Part shown: positions 19,763 to 28,705 of the stretch, piece after piece
Layout: every line of letters begins with the position of its first letter
Numbering within the stretch: position 1 is the first letter of the stretch
From: Sphingobium estronivorans
Lineage (GTDB): Bacteria; Pseudomonadota; Alphaproteobacteria; Sphingomonadales; Sphingomonadaceae
NCBI RefSeq assembly: GCF_008692605.1
Contig: NZ_LFCT01000009.1
Coordinates: 1 to 52,024, forward strand
Direction: 5' to 3'
Length of the DNA stretch: 52,024 nt
The notes under the pieces: model-generated
Databases searched by the model: none
What the model was told of the DNA's origin: nothing
What the model saw: the letters and a program-made list of their open reading frames with translations, nothing else
Position numbers and translations under genes: made by a program

Positions 19763-20239
19763 TCACTCAACCGGCAGCGGCACGCCCGGCAGATTTTTCG
19801 ACGTGCGAATGGTGAGAGATGTCTTCACGCTCACCACATTGGGGGCGGGCGTCAGTTTCGACGTCAGAAATTGTTGGAAGCTCTGAAGATCCTTCGCCAC
19901 CACCTTCAAAATGAAGTCGATTTCGCCGTTCAGCATATAGCATTCCCGCACTTCGGGCAGGGTGGCGATGTGGTCCTCGAACGCTTTAAGGTCAGCTTCG
20001 GCCTGGCTCTTCAGGCTGACCATGGCGAACACGGTGATGGTATAGCCCAGCATCGCCGGGTTGACGACCGCATGATAGGAATTGATCGCGCCGCTTTCCT
20101 CCAGCGCGCGAACGCGGCGCAGGCAGGGGGGGGCCGTCAGTCCGACCTTCCGAGCCAACTCCACGTTGGTCATCCTGCCGTCGCCCTGCAACTCGCCGAG
20201 GATCTGGAGGTCGATGTCGTCAATATTGGGGCCGGCCAT
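19763..20239 (-). CDS. Lrp/AsnC-family transcriptional regulator
   Basis: The 158-residue protein has an N-terminal winged helix-turn-helix (DIDLQILGELQGDGRMTNVELARKVGLTAPPCLRRVRALE, about residues 8-48) and a C-terminal RAM ligand-binding domain (GYTITVFAMVSLKSQAE, GEIDFILKVVAKDLQSF). This is the layout of feast/famine regulators that sense amino acids as octamers. The upstream region carries a well-spaced promoter with an embedded 17-bp palindrome, consistent with the autoregulation common in the family. The ligand cannot be told from sequence. It is divergent from the histidine-kinase-like gene, which might be a target. Confidence 0.93.
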   Translation of the reverse strand: MAGPNIDDIDLQILGELQGDGRMTNVELARKVGLTAPPCLRRVRALEESGAINSYHAVVNPAMLGYTITVFAMVSLKSQAEADLKAFEDHIATLPEVRECYMLNGEIDFILKVVAKDLQSFQQFLTSKLTPAPNVVSVKTSLTIRTSKNLPGVPLPVE

Positions 20240-20281
20240 TATTCCGCTTATTTCCTTGCCTGTTAAGAGCAGGTTACCATA

Positions 20282-20310
20282 ATAATATTTCAGGACAATG
20301 CAATTGTCCC
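20282..20310 (-). promoter_or_regulatory. Promoter of the Lrp-family gene with embedded operator-like palindrome
   Basis: On the minus strand a -35-like GGGACA (20305-20310) and a -10 TATTAT (20282-20287) are separated by exactly 17 nt. The perfect inverted repeat GGACAAT-gca-ATTGTCC on the plus strand (20293-20309) covers the -35 and most of the spacer. A protein bound there would block RNA polymerase, so autorepression by the Lrp-family protein is a natural reading. Confidence 0.55.
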
Positions 20311-20407
20311 ACTATGCGACGTTCGGATAAGAACCCATTTGCGCCTCTTCCCCTTTGGATCGCGAAGCATTATCGCTGTGTAACGATCTCTCCGACGAGG
20401 AATTTGG

Positions 20408-22120
20408 GTGCGCTTCAACGATCTCATGCAGACGGTTCTTGCCGCGGACAGCAGAAGCGGCCTTGGTGCCGTGACGCTGTGGCGGCAGTGCGTGGATCTG
20501 TTGGCGCAGAACGACCGGCATGACCGCACAGTGGTATCCGACGCCGAGCGCGCAGCCCTGTTGGAACGCATGACCGGCTTGCTGCCCAAACTGTCGGAAA
20601 CGCAGCGCATCGCGACGGTGGTGGAATTGGGCGGGCGGCTGCGGTCGCCGGCGTTGGTGGAATTTTTCGCGGGCGACCGACCGGCCATTGCCGCGGCGGC
20701 CGTGTCGCGCGCGAAGCTGTCCGATGAAGCATGGGTCGACATGCTGCCCCGGTTGACGCCGACGGCGCGCGGCGTCTTGCGCGCGCGGCGCGATCTGGGC
20801 CCGGCGACGGCGCAGGGGCTGGAGGCTTTCGGCGCGACCGATCTGGTGTTGACCAGCGCGGTCGAGCAGCAGGAAGACATGCTGCTGACCGACGCGATGA
20901 TCGTTCCTTTCGAAGCGCCCGCCGAAGCAGCGGCAGCGCATGGCGGCACTAGGCCGGAGGAGGTCGCGGAGGACCAGAGCCAGATTCGCAATCTGGTCGA
21001 CCGGATCGCCCGCTTCACCAGCGCCCGGCGGGCGGGGGAAGCGGTCGAAACACCGCGACCCGCTGAGTCGGCGGGCCCGCGCAGCTTCGCCTTTGAAACG
21101 GATGCGGCGGGCGTCATCGTCTGGATCGATCAGGGGCCGAGGGCGGCGCTGATCGGTCTGGCGCTCAACGAGATCGCGCTGGACGGCGGCAGCGGTCCCG
21201 ATGGTCATGTCGCCGGAGCCTTCATGCGGCGCAGCGGCTTTCAAAATGGCCGCTATACGATTGTCGGCGGGACGATGGCGGGTGAATGGCGGTTGTCGGC
21301 AACGCCCTTTTTCGATCCGCGCTCCGGCCGGTTCCAGGGTTATCGCGGCCAGGCTCGGCGGCCCTATCTGCATGAGGTGGCGAGCGAACCGCGAGCTGAG
21401 CCGGTGTCGATTGCTGGCCTTTCAGCCGACTCCATCCGGCAGCTCGTGCATGAGTTGCGCACTCCCCTGAACGCGATCTTGGGCTTTGCTGAGATCATCG
21501 AGCAGGAACTGTTCGGTCCGGCAGGCGAAGCCTATCGCGACATGGCGGGGAAGATCGCGCTGGATGCGCGGCATTTGCTGACAGCCTTCGACGATCTCGA
21601 TCTCGCGGCGCGGGTATCGCGGGGGGAGGGGGACACGGCACCGCGTGCGGTCGATCCGGCGTTGCTGGTGACGCAGGTTTCGGCACGTTTCCGGGAGCAG
21701 GTCGATGGCCCGCAGATCGACATCGCAATGGCGCGCGGCCTGCCGATGGTACGGATCGATCCGGTGCAGGGCGAGCGCATGGTGCAGCACCTGCTGCGCA
21801 CGCTGATTTCCGTGGCGCCCGGTGGAGAGCCGCTGGCCGGGGCCTGTCGCTATCAGTTCGATGGAGGCGAAGGACGGGTCGTGCTGGCGATAGACCGACC
21901 CTCCAGCCTGGCAGGGATGGAAGAGGAACGGCTGCTCGATCCGGGCTATATGCCGGACGGGAATTGGGCCGATGGACCTTTGCTGGGGCTGGGCTTTTCC
22001 CTGCGGCTGATCCGCAGTCTGGCGGCGGGGTGCGGTGGCGCCCTGGAGATCGAGCCGGAGCGTTTCCTGCTTGCCATGCCTGCCATGGCCGAAACCGGGG
22101 ATGCGGTCGGCAACGGTTGA
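20408..22120 (+). CDS. Cytosolic histidine-kinase-like protein with degenerate ATPase domain
   Basis: The 570-residue protein starts at GTG behind a GAGGAA ribosome site. It has no membrane segment. Residues 1-200 are helical and unlike known sensors. About 215-315 looks PAS-like. The HisKA domain has the H-box VHELRTPLNAILGFAEIIEQ with His348. The ATPase domain is odd: the N-box Asn is not evident (VQHLLRTLISVAP) and the DxGxG box is replaced by IDRPSSLAGM, while a GLGFSLRLIRSLA motif remains. It may be a pseudokinase or phosphotransfer/dimerisation partner rather than an active kinase. No response regulator lies next to it. Confidence 0.75.
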   Translation: MRFNDLMQTVLAADSRSGLGAVTLWRQCVDLLAQNDRHDRTVVSDAERAALLERMTGLLPKLSETQRIATVVELGGRLRSPALVEFFAGDRPAIAAAAVSRAKLSDEAWVDMLPRLTPTARGVLRARRDLGPATAQGLEAFGATDLVLTSAVEQQEDMLLTDAMIVPFEAPAEAAAAHGGTRPEEVAEDQSQIRNLVDRIARFTSARRAGEAVETPRPAESAGPRSFAFETDAAGVIVWIDQGPRAALIGLALNEIALDGGSGPDGHVAGAFMRRSGFQNGRYTIVGGTMAGEWRLSATPFFDPRSGRFQGYRGQARRPYLHEVASEPRAEPVSIAGLSADSIRQLVHELRTPLNAILGFAEIIEQELFGPAGEAYRDMAGKIALDARHLLTAFDDLDLAARVSRGEGDTAPRAVDPALLVTQVSARFREQVDGPQIDIAMARGLPMVRIDPVQGERMVQHLLRTLISVAPGGEPLAGACRYQFDGGEGRVVLAIDRPSSLAGMEEERLLDPGYMPDGNWADGPLLGLGFSLRLIRSLAAGCGGALEIEPERFLLAMPAMAETGDAVGNG

Positions 22121-22167
22121 TCCGGTCCGGAAACCCTATGGCAACCATTGCCGCTTAGGAAAGCGCG

Positions 22168-23205
22168 ATGGATGGATTTCCTCATGACGGTAATCTGCTC
22201 CGCGCGCCTGTCGCGGAGGATGGGATCGCGCTCGATCCGGCGTTCGGCACGCGTTTCATGCTGTTCGTGGACACTGAGGAAGAATTTGACTGGACTGCGC
22301 CCTTCAGCCGCACGGGCCATGGCGTGACGGCGCTGCACGGCATGGCGCGGGGGCAGGCCTATTTCGCGGCGGCGGGGCTGAAGCCGGTCTATGTGACCGA
22401 CTATCCCGTGCTCGAGAGCGATGCGGCAGTGGACATGATGGGCCGTTGGCTGACTGACGGCGCGGCCGATATTGGCGCGCATCTCCATCCGTGGGTCAAT
22501 CCGCCGCATGTCGAAGAGGTCATGGCGGCGAACAGCTATGTCGGTTTTCTGCCAGAAACGCTCGAACGGGCGAAACTGGAGATGTTGCGCCGACGGATAG
22601 CCGAGCGGTTCGGGCGATCACCCATCGCTTATCGGGCGGGACGCTATGGCGTGGGGCCGAATAGTGCGCGCCTGTTGGAGGAGGCGGGATTTCGTATCGA
22701 CAGCTCGGTGCGCAGCCGGTTCGACTATAGCGCGCAGCATGGGCCGGATTTCCGCGGGCTGCCGCAAAATCCCTATTGGGCCGGGCCGAACCGGGCGCTG
22801 GTGGAATTGCCGCTGTCGACTGCCTTTGTCGGTCTGTTGCGAAATGGCGGTGAGCGGCTCTATCGTGCGGCGTTGGACATGGGGCCGATTGCGGGCGCAC
22901 TGGCGCGGACACGGATGTTGAGCCGCGTCCCGCTAACGCCCGAAGGAGTGTCGTCGCGCGAGGCGATCCAGGCGATCGACGCGCTGATCGAGGAAGGCGT
23001 TCGGGTGCTCAACTTCAGCTTCCATTCGCCGACGCTGGAGCCGGGACACACGCCCTATGTGCGCAATGAACGCGATCTCGTTGCCTTTTATCGCTGGTGG
23101 GACGGCGTGCTCAACCATCTGGCGCGGCGAAATATTCTGCCGGCAACGCTGGATCAGTTGCTGAACGCGGTTCCGCCACGCAGACGGGCTTGCCAAGCGG
23201 CGTGA
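22168..23205 (+). CDS. Polysaccharide deacetylase-like (WalW-like) protein
   Basis: The 345-residue protein has a NodB-like beginning, FMLFVDTEEEFDW, with the acidic metal-site Asp, and GAHLHPWVNPP with the two His expected for the metal site. RAGRYGVGPNSARLLEEAGFRIDSS matches the R-A-G segment of carbohydrate esterase-4-like proteins. These usually remove acetyl groups from polysaccharides. Sphingomonad homologs are often annotated WalW. No signal peptide is seen, so it may act in the cytosol on sugar precursors or be exported in another way. It follows the kinase-like gene by 47 bp on the same strand and could be co-transcribed. Confidence 0.82.
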   Translation: MDGFPHDGNLLRAPVAEDGIALDPAFGTRFMLFVDTEEEFDWTAPFSRTGHGVTALHGMARGQAYFAAAGLKPVYVTDYPVLESDAAVDMMGRWLTDGAADIGAHLHPWVNPPHVEEVMAANSYVGFLPETLERAKLEMLRRRIAERFGRSPIAYRAGRYGVGPNSARLLEEAGFRIDSSVRSRFDYSAQHGPDFRGLPQNPYWAGPNRALVELPLSTAFVGLLRNGGERLYRAALDMGPIAGALARTRMLSRVPLTPEGVSSREAIQAIDALIEEGVRVLNFSFHSPTLEPGHTPYVRNERDLVAFYRWWDGVLNHLARRNILPATLDQLLNAVPPRRRACQAA

Positions 23206-23279
23206 TGCTGCCTATCCGGGCGGCTATAAGGATTTACTGCGATATCCAGGCCGGGAGCTTCGAAATCGCATCAAGGGTG

Positions 23280-23355
23280 GGGCCTGTAGCTCAATGGTTA
23301 GAGCTGGCCGCTCATAACGGCTAGGTTGCGGGTTCGAGTCCTGCCGGGCCCACCA
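23280..23355 (+). tRNA. tRNA-Ile2(CAT) (lysidine type; tRNA-Met less likely)
   Basis: The 76-nt cloverleaf has acceptor GGGCCTG/CGGGCCC, D arm TAGCTCAATGGTTAGAGC, anticodon loop CTCATAA (anticodon CAT), T loop GTTCGAGTC and encoded CCA. It lacks the features of initiator tRNA-Met. The short D loop and the anticodon-arm/variable-loop text resemble E. coli ileX, a TilS-modified tRNA-Ile2, more than elongator tRNA-Met. Isotype is inferred from this likeness. Confidence 0.8.
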
Positions 23356-23743
23356 AATTCTTACTATAACAGTCGCTTGCGGGCATCTTTGCGCTGTTTA
23401 TCTTGCAGTTCTCAGGCCATTTGCGCGAAAATTTTTTCTTCAAGCCAGGCACACCCGTGCATAGAGCGACCTCCCATGCTTTCGCGCAATGCCCCGGCAC
23501 TGTTTGGAGAGCGTCGTGCTGCACTTTAGAGTTTGTTGCAACGCGCTGACGAGGATTTCGATAGCAAAGACGTGGTTGTCGGTCGCGATTGCGAAGAATG
23601 TCATCTCCAGCCGTTGGAACGCCGCCGCAGCGGTTTGGGGAAAATGGGGCGAGGTGATGGGACGCCTTGGAATGGCCGAACGGCCAACACTGCCGCGCTT
23701 GCAACAGCTTCAGGAAGGGATGGAACAGCACGGAAAAGATAGG
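23356..23743. other. Gene-free stretch between two tRNA genes
   Basis: No convincing gene is seen in these 388 bp. Open frames here on both strands run into the flanking tRNAs and give the tRNA-derived peptides often mis-annotated as proteins (for example GPAGLEPAT). A short T-rich run (AAAATTTTTTCTTC near 23430) could end transcription from the upstream tRNA, but no strong hairpin precedes it. Confidence 0.6.
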
Positions 23744-23820
<77 letters not shown>

Positions 23821-23892
23821 GCGCGAGGGCGGCCTTAGCGGCGAATTAGGGCGCCCGTCAATCTCGGTTTTATGCGGATGTTCGATCCATGT

Positions 23893-23927
23893 AAAAAGGG
23901 CGGACCGTCGTAGACGATCCGCCCTTT
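23893..23927 (-). terminator. Intrinsic terminator of the lipoprotein gene
   Basis: AAAGGGCGGA (23895-23904) pairs with TCCGCCCTTT (23918-23927), and the inner CGTC/GACG extends the stem with one mismatch around a GTA loop. On the minus strand the hairpin is followed by TTTTTAC, a proper U-run. It lies 24 nt downstream of the lipoprotein stop codon. Confidence 0.9.
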
Positions 23928-23950
23928 CGAAAATCTCGCTGAAGCGAAGA

Positions 23951-24166
23951 TTACTTGGCGTTCGCAGCGTTGTCAGCGGCGTTCGCGGCAGCGTTCGCAG
24001 CATTGTCAGCAGCGTTCGCGGCGTTGTCAGCAGCATTAGCGGCGTTCTCGACAACGTTCTCGACAACAGCGTTCGAAGCGTTCGCGGTCTCGTTGGCCGG
24101 CTTCTCACCGCAAGCGGCGAGGGCCAGCAGGCCGGCCGAAGCGAAAACAACAGCGATCTTCTTCAT
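23951..24166 (-). CDS. Small Asn/Ala-repeat lipoprotein
   Basis: The 71-residue protein starts at MKKIAVV, preceded by GGGAGCC. It has a lipoprotein signal peptide with the lipobox LAAC and lipidated Cys19. After a short linker (GEKPANETANASNAVVENVV) the rest is a low-complexity run built from AADNAAN-type heptads, fully helical with Asn/Asp on one face. The heptad-like layout recalls Braun-type or entericidin-like small lipoproteins that form coiled coils, but no peptidoglycan-anchoring C-terminal Lys-Arg-Lys is present (it ends ANAK). Function is unknown. It has its own terminator and is probably well expressed as a single-gene unit. The upstream 156 bp holds a TTTAAC/TGCTAT promoter-like pair of low certainty. 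Confidence 0.8.
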   Translation of the reverse strand: MKKIAVVFASAGLLALAACGEKPANETANASNAVVENVVENAANAADNAANAADNAANAAANAADNAANAK

Positions 24167-24322
24167 TGTGTACGGCTCCCATAGCATTTTGCCGCGTCAG
24201 ACACGTTAAATTCGTGGCTTACGCGAGCGACCCGCATTAACGTGTGCGTTGCACAAATCAATGCTTTTCTGCGTCGGTGAAGCGACAGAATCACGCGACA
24301 AGCAGTTGTCTACAATAAAAGT

Positions 24323-25699
24323 TCAGTTAACGCCTAGCGATTCTGGCGCATTCGCGATTTCAAAAAGTGCAACCGCCCAAGCCGCGACATTCTGCTGCAA
24401 TTGATCCCGATCGATCTTGTCCAATGTATCGTCAGGCGTGTGGTGAATGTCAAAATAGCGGGTACCATCTTGTTGGAGATCGATCACGGGAATGCCCGCC
24501 TTGACCAAAGGTTCGATGTCGGACCCTCCGCCCGCCGGCAAGCGGCTGGTGCCGATCCCCAGCGGCGCGAGTCCGGAAGCGATCCGGCTGGCAAGGCCCT
24601 CATGACCCTGCGGCAGTCTGAAATCCACGCGCCAGACACGATCGGCGCCGAAGTCCGATTCCATCGCCATTGCGTGCGGTTCCTTGCCATGGGCGTCGAA
24701 ATAGGCGCGGCCGCCATTGCCGCCGACCTCCTCTGTACCGGCCATCAGTACACGGATTGTACGGCGGAGTGCCCCCGCCTTCGCGGCTTGCAGCGCGGCC
24801 GCAGCGACGATACCGCAACCGGCGCCATCGTCGATGGCGCCCGTGCCCTGATCCCAACTGTCAAGATGACAGGCGGCGACGACCACGCCGGCCTTGGGAT
24901 CCCTACCCGGAATTTCGGCGATGACATTGCCGGAGGGCTGATCCTTCAACATCTTCGACGTCAATGTCAGGTGCAGGCGGACCGGCTGGCCACGTGCAAC
25001 CATGCGGGCCAGTTGTTCGGCATCCGGCACGCTGAGGGCGGCGGCGGGAATCGGTTTGACGCCATCGGCCCACATCTGGACGCCCGTGTGGGGCTGGCGG
25101 TGATGATCGGTGCCGATGGAGCGGATTAATATGGCGACGGCACCCTTCTTCGATGCGATGCTGGGTCCCTGGCGACGGGTCGCGCCGAAATAGCCGTAGG
25201 AACTGCCGTCCTGCGTAGCATGCATGGCGTGGCTGACGAAGGCGATCTTGCCCTTCAGACTGCCTTCGGGCGCGGCTTCGAGGTCAGCGAGAGTGGGGAA
25301 ATAGACCACTTCGCCCTCGATACCCTTTTCCGGTGTCGAGGCACTGTTGCCCAGCGCGGCGAGCATCAGATTTTGCGGGAAGGGCGAAAGCACATGCGCT
25401 TCGTCCCGACCGCGCAGCCAGACGGGCATCGTGTAGGGTTCGGCACGGACATTGGTAAAGCCGAGACTCTTGAGCTTCGCCACGGCCCAGTCGCGGGCGC
25501 GGGCCTCCTGAGGGGTGCCGGCGGGGCGAGGGCCGATTTCGGTGGTCAGCCCTTCGGTGAAGTCCATCGCGACCGCGTCGGTCAAAGCCGATGCGCGAAT
25601 CGCCTCCACGGGGGACGGCGCGGCGATGAGGGGGAGGGCGGGGGTGAAGATGCTGCCGAAGAAAAGGGCGGCCAGCGTGCCCGATCGGATTTTCTGCAT
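24323..25699 (-). CDS. M28-family zinc aminopeptidase, exported
   Basis: The 458-residue protein starts at MQKIRSG with a signal peptide (cleavage near PLIAA). A PA-like inserted domain covers about residues 110-240. The M28 metal ligands are in order: His in AACHLDSWDQGTGA, bridging Asp in GAIDDGAG, Glu pair in AGTEEVGG, Asp in MESDFGAD and His in DIHHTPDD. It should release N-terminal amino acids or dipeptides from peptides in the periplasm or outside. An alternative start 12 codons upstream lacks a better ribosome site. It is divergent from ettA. Confidence 0.9.
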   Translation of the reverse strand: MQKIRSGTLAALFFGSIFTPALPLIAAPSPVEAIRASALTDAVAMDFTEGLTTEIGPRPAGTPQEARARDWAVAKLKSLGFTNVRAEPYTMPVWLRGRDEAHVLSPFPQNLMLAALGNSASTPEKGIEGEVVYFPTLADLEAAPEGSLKGKIAFVSHAMHATQDGSSYGYFGATRRQGPSIASKKGAVAILIRSIGTDHHRQPHTGVQMWADGVKPIPAAALSVPDAEQLARMVARGQPVRLHLTLTSKMLKDQPSGNVIAEIPGRDPKAGVVVAACHLDSWDQGTGAIDDGAGCGIVAAAALQAAKAGALRRTIRVLMAGTEEVGGNGGRAYFDAHGKEPHAMAMESDFGADRVWRVDFRLPQGHEGLASRIASGLAPLGIGTSRLPAGGGSDIEPLVKAGIPVIDLQQDGTRYFDIHHTPDDTLDKIDRDQLQQNVAAWAVALFEIANAPESLGVN

Positions 25700-25800
25700 G
25701 GATGAAGGCTTAGCGGGGCATCGCCCATTTGCCAACGCGCTTGGGCTCCGCTAACTCCGCCCGGATTTTATCTGTCTGACTTTCGGAGCTCGCGCGAACC

Positions 25801-27486
<1,686 letters not shown>

Positions 27487-27518
27487 TTTCCGTGGTGCCG
27501 GGCCTATGCGGTAACCAA

Positions 27519-27535
27519 GTTGCAATCATTGCAAC
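27519..27535. promoter_or_regulatory. Palindrome resembling a Fur-type 7-1-7 box
   Basis: GTTGCAATCATTGCAAC is a perfect inverted repeat; its core TTGCAAT-C-ATTGCAA has the 7-1-7 layout of Fur-family sites, and alphaproteobacterial variants often use TGCAA half-sites. It lies 33 bp after the ettA stop and upstream of two hairpins. A second palindrome follows 12 bp later. Regulator identity is a guess. Confidence 0.4.
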
Positions 27536-27547
27536 GAAGGTTTTACT

Positions 27548-27563
27548 TTTCGCACTTGCGAAA
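27548..27563. repeat. Palindrome TTTCGCA-CT-TGCGAAA
   Basis: Seven-base arms separated by two bases form a perfect inverted repeat between the Fur-like palindrome and the hairpin region behind ettA. It may be a second operator or part of a promoter region; TTGCGA within it could serve as a -35 element, though no good -10 follows at 17 nt. Confidence 0.35.
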
Positions 27564-27652
27564 TAGCATGCTGCACTGCACATAGGGGGTGCCTTTCAGG
27601 CATCCTCTCCTAAAACTTTCAGGCCGGTCCCTTTGGGATCGGCCTTTTTTTA
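27564..27652 (+). ncRNA. Candidate small RNA behind ettA
   Basis: The stretch contains a 9-bp hairpin (GGGGGTGCC, loop TTTCA, GGCATCCTC), a single-stranded linker TCCTAAAACTTTC, and then a strong intrinsic terminator ending in seven T. This hairpin-linker-terminator layout is usual for Hfq-dependent small RNAs, and the CCTCTCCT segment could pair with Shine-Dalgarno sequences. A Fur-like palindrome lies just upstream. No convincing promoter hexamers were found, so the 5' end is a guess, and this could simply be the ettA 3' untranslated region. Confidence 0.35.
27621..27652 (+). terminator. Intrinsic terminator
   Basis: AGGCCGGTCCC pairs with GGGATCGGCCT (one G-T pair) around TTT, followed by TTTTTTTA. 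It is oriented to stop plus-strand transcription from ettA or from the candidate small RNA, 135 nt after the ettA stop. Confidence 0.92.
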
Positions 27653-27688
27653 TTTAATTACGAGAAAAATTTCGATGCGGCCCAAAGA

Positions 27689-27970
27689 TCAGCAGGTCGG
27701 CCGCTTCTGGAAGGAGGTGAGTCCTTCGACGACGGCATCCGAAACATCGATGCGCGCAACGCGGGCGGCCGGTGGGCCTTCATGGGCGAGGGCGATGAAG
27801 TGCGCAACGGCCTCTTCCAAACCCTCGACTTGGACCTCCACGCAGCCGTCCATGCGGTTGCGGACCCAGCCGGCGAGGCCCAATCTGCTCGCCTCGTCCA
27901 CGGCCCAATTGCGGTAGAAGACGCCCTGAACCCGACCGAGGATCATCAGATGGCGGGCGATAGGGACCAT
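27689..27970 (-). CDS. acyP: Acylphosphatase
   Basis: The 93-residue protein has the acylphosphatase pattern GRVQGVFYRNW with catalytic Arg20, and GWVRNRMDGCVEVQVEG with the water-positioning Asn38. It hydrolyses acyl phosphates such as acetyl phosphate and carbamoyl phosphate in the cytosol. Its ATG overlaps the stop of the NYN gene (TAATG), so the two are translationally coupled, and both lie behind the carbonic anhydrase gene. Confidence 0.93.
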   Translation of the reverse strand: MVPIARHLMILGRVQGVFYRNWAVDEASRLGLAGWVRNRMDGCVEVQVEGLEEAVAHFIALAHEGPPAARVARIDVSDAVVEGLTSFQKRPTC

Positions 27971-28704
27971 TAATGGACTCGCTTGATCCAGGTCTGGCCG
28001 TCGCGGCTCTCCACTTTGAAATTCTTGATCGAGCGGACCAGATCGGACAGTCGCTTGAAACCATAGTTGCGGGTGTCGAAGCTGGAGCGGTTGCCCGCAA
28101 GCTGGCCGACTTCGCTGAGGCGGGCAAAGCCCTGATCGTCGCGCTTCACGGCGTTGTAGGCGTCGATCAGCAGCTTGACGAGATCGGGAGCGACCTCCGC
28201 GCCATCGTCACTATCGGAGCCGTTATCCGGCGTTTCAGGCTCGACCGGCGCATCGCGTGAACTTGTCAGTGCGCCGACGTCGATGAAGCGGGTGCAGGCC
28301 GCCCGGAAACCTTCGGGCGTGTTGGCCGACCCGAAACCATAGACCGGAATGCCCTCCTGCCGAAGGCGCGTCACCAACGGGGTGAAGTCGCTGTCGCTCG
28401 ACATCAGGCCAAAGCCGGTGACGCGGCCCGATGCCATCAGGTCCATGGCGTCGATCGTCATCTTCATGTCGGTGGCGTTCTTCCCCTTTGTGAGGTCGAA
28501 CTGCTGCTGGGTTTCGATGGCCTGCGTCACCGCCTGATTGGCCCAGCCCTTGAGCGTGGGCTTGCTCCAATTGCCATAGGCGCGGCGGATGTTGACGGTG
28601 CCCAGCTCCGCCAGAACGGTCAGCACCGGGTCGAAATGGTCGGCGGAAGCATTGTCGGCGTCGATCAACAGGGCCACATTGCCGCTGGGGATCGGTGCCG
28701 TCAT
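27970..28704 (-). CDS. NYN-domain (LabA/DUF88-like) RNase with C-terminal LOTUS/OST-HTH domain
   Basis: The 244-residue protein begins with a PIN-like NYN fold: VALLIDADNAS (first acidic pair), NATDMKMTIDAMDLM (Asp in the second acidic motif) and GLMSSDSDFTPLVTRLRQEG (third acidic cluster). Together these make a metal-dependent nuclease site. After an acidic linker (about 155-172) the C-terminal segment DLVKLLIDAYNAVKRDDQGFARLSEVG matches the LOTUS/OST-HTH RNA-binding fold. It is likely a cytosolic RNA-processing nuclease with unknown target. It starts one base after the carbonic anhydrase stop codon. Confidence 0.88.
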   Translation of the reverse strand: MTAPIPSGNVALLIDADNASADHFDPVLTVLAELGTVNIRRAYGNWSKPTLKGWANQAVTQAIETQQQFDLTKGKNATDMKMTIDAMDLMASGRVTGFGLMSSDSDFTPLVTRLRQEGIPVYGFGSANTPEGFRAACTRFIDVGALTSSRDAPVEPETPDNGSDSDDGAEVAPDLVKLLIDAYNAVKRDDQGFARLSEVGQLAGNRSSFDTRNYGFKRLSDLVRSIKNFKVESRDGQTWIKRVH

Positions 28705-28705
28705 G

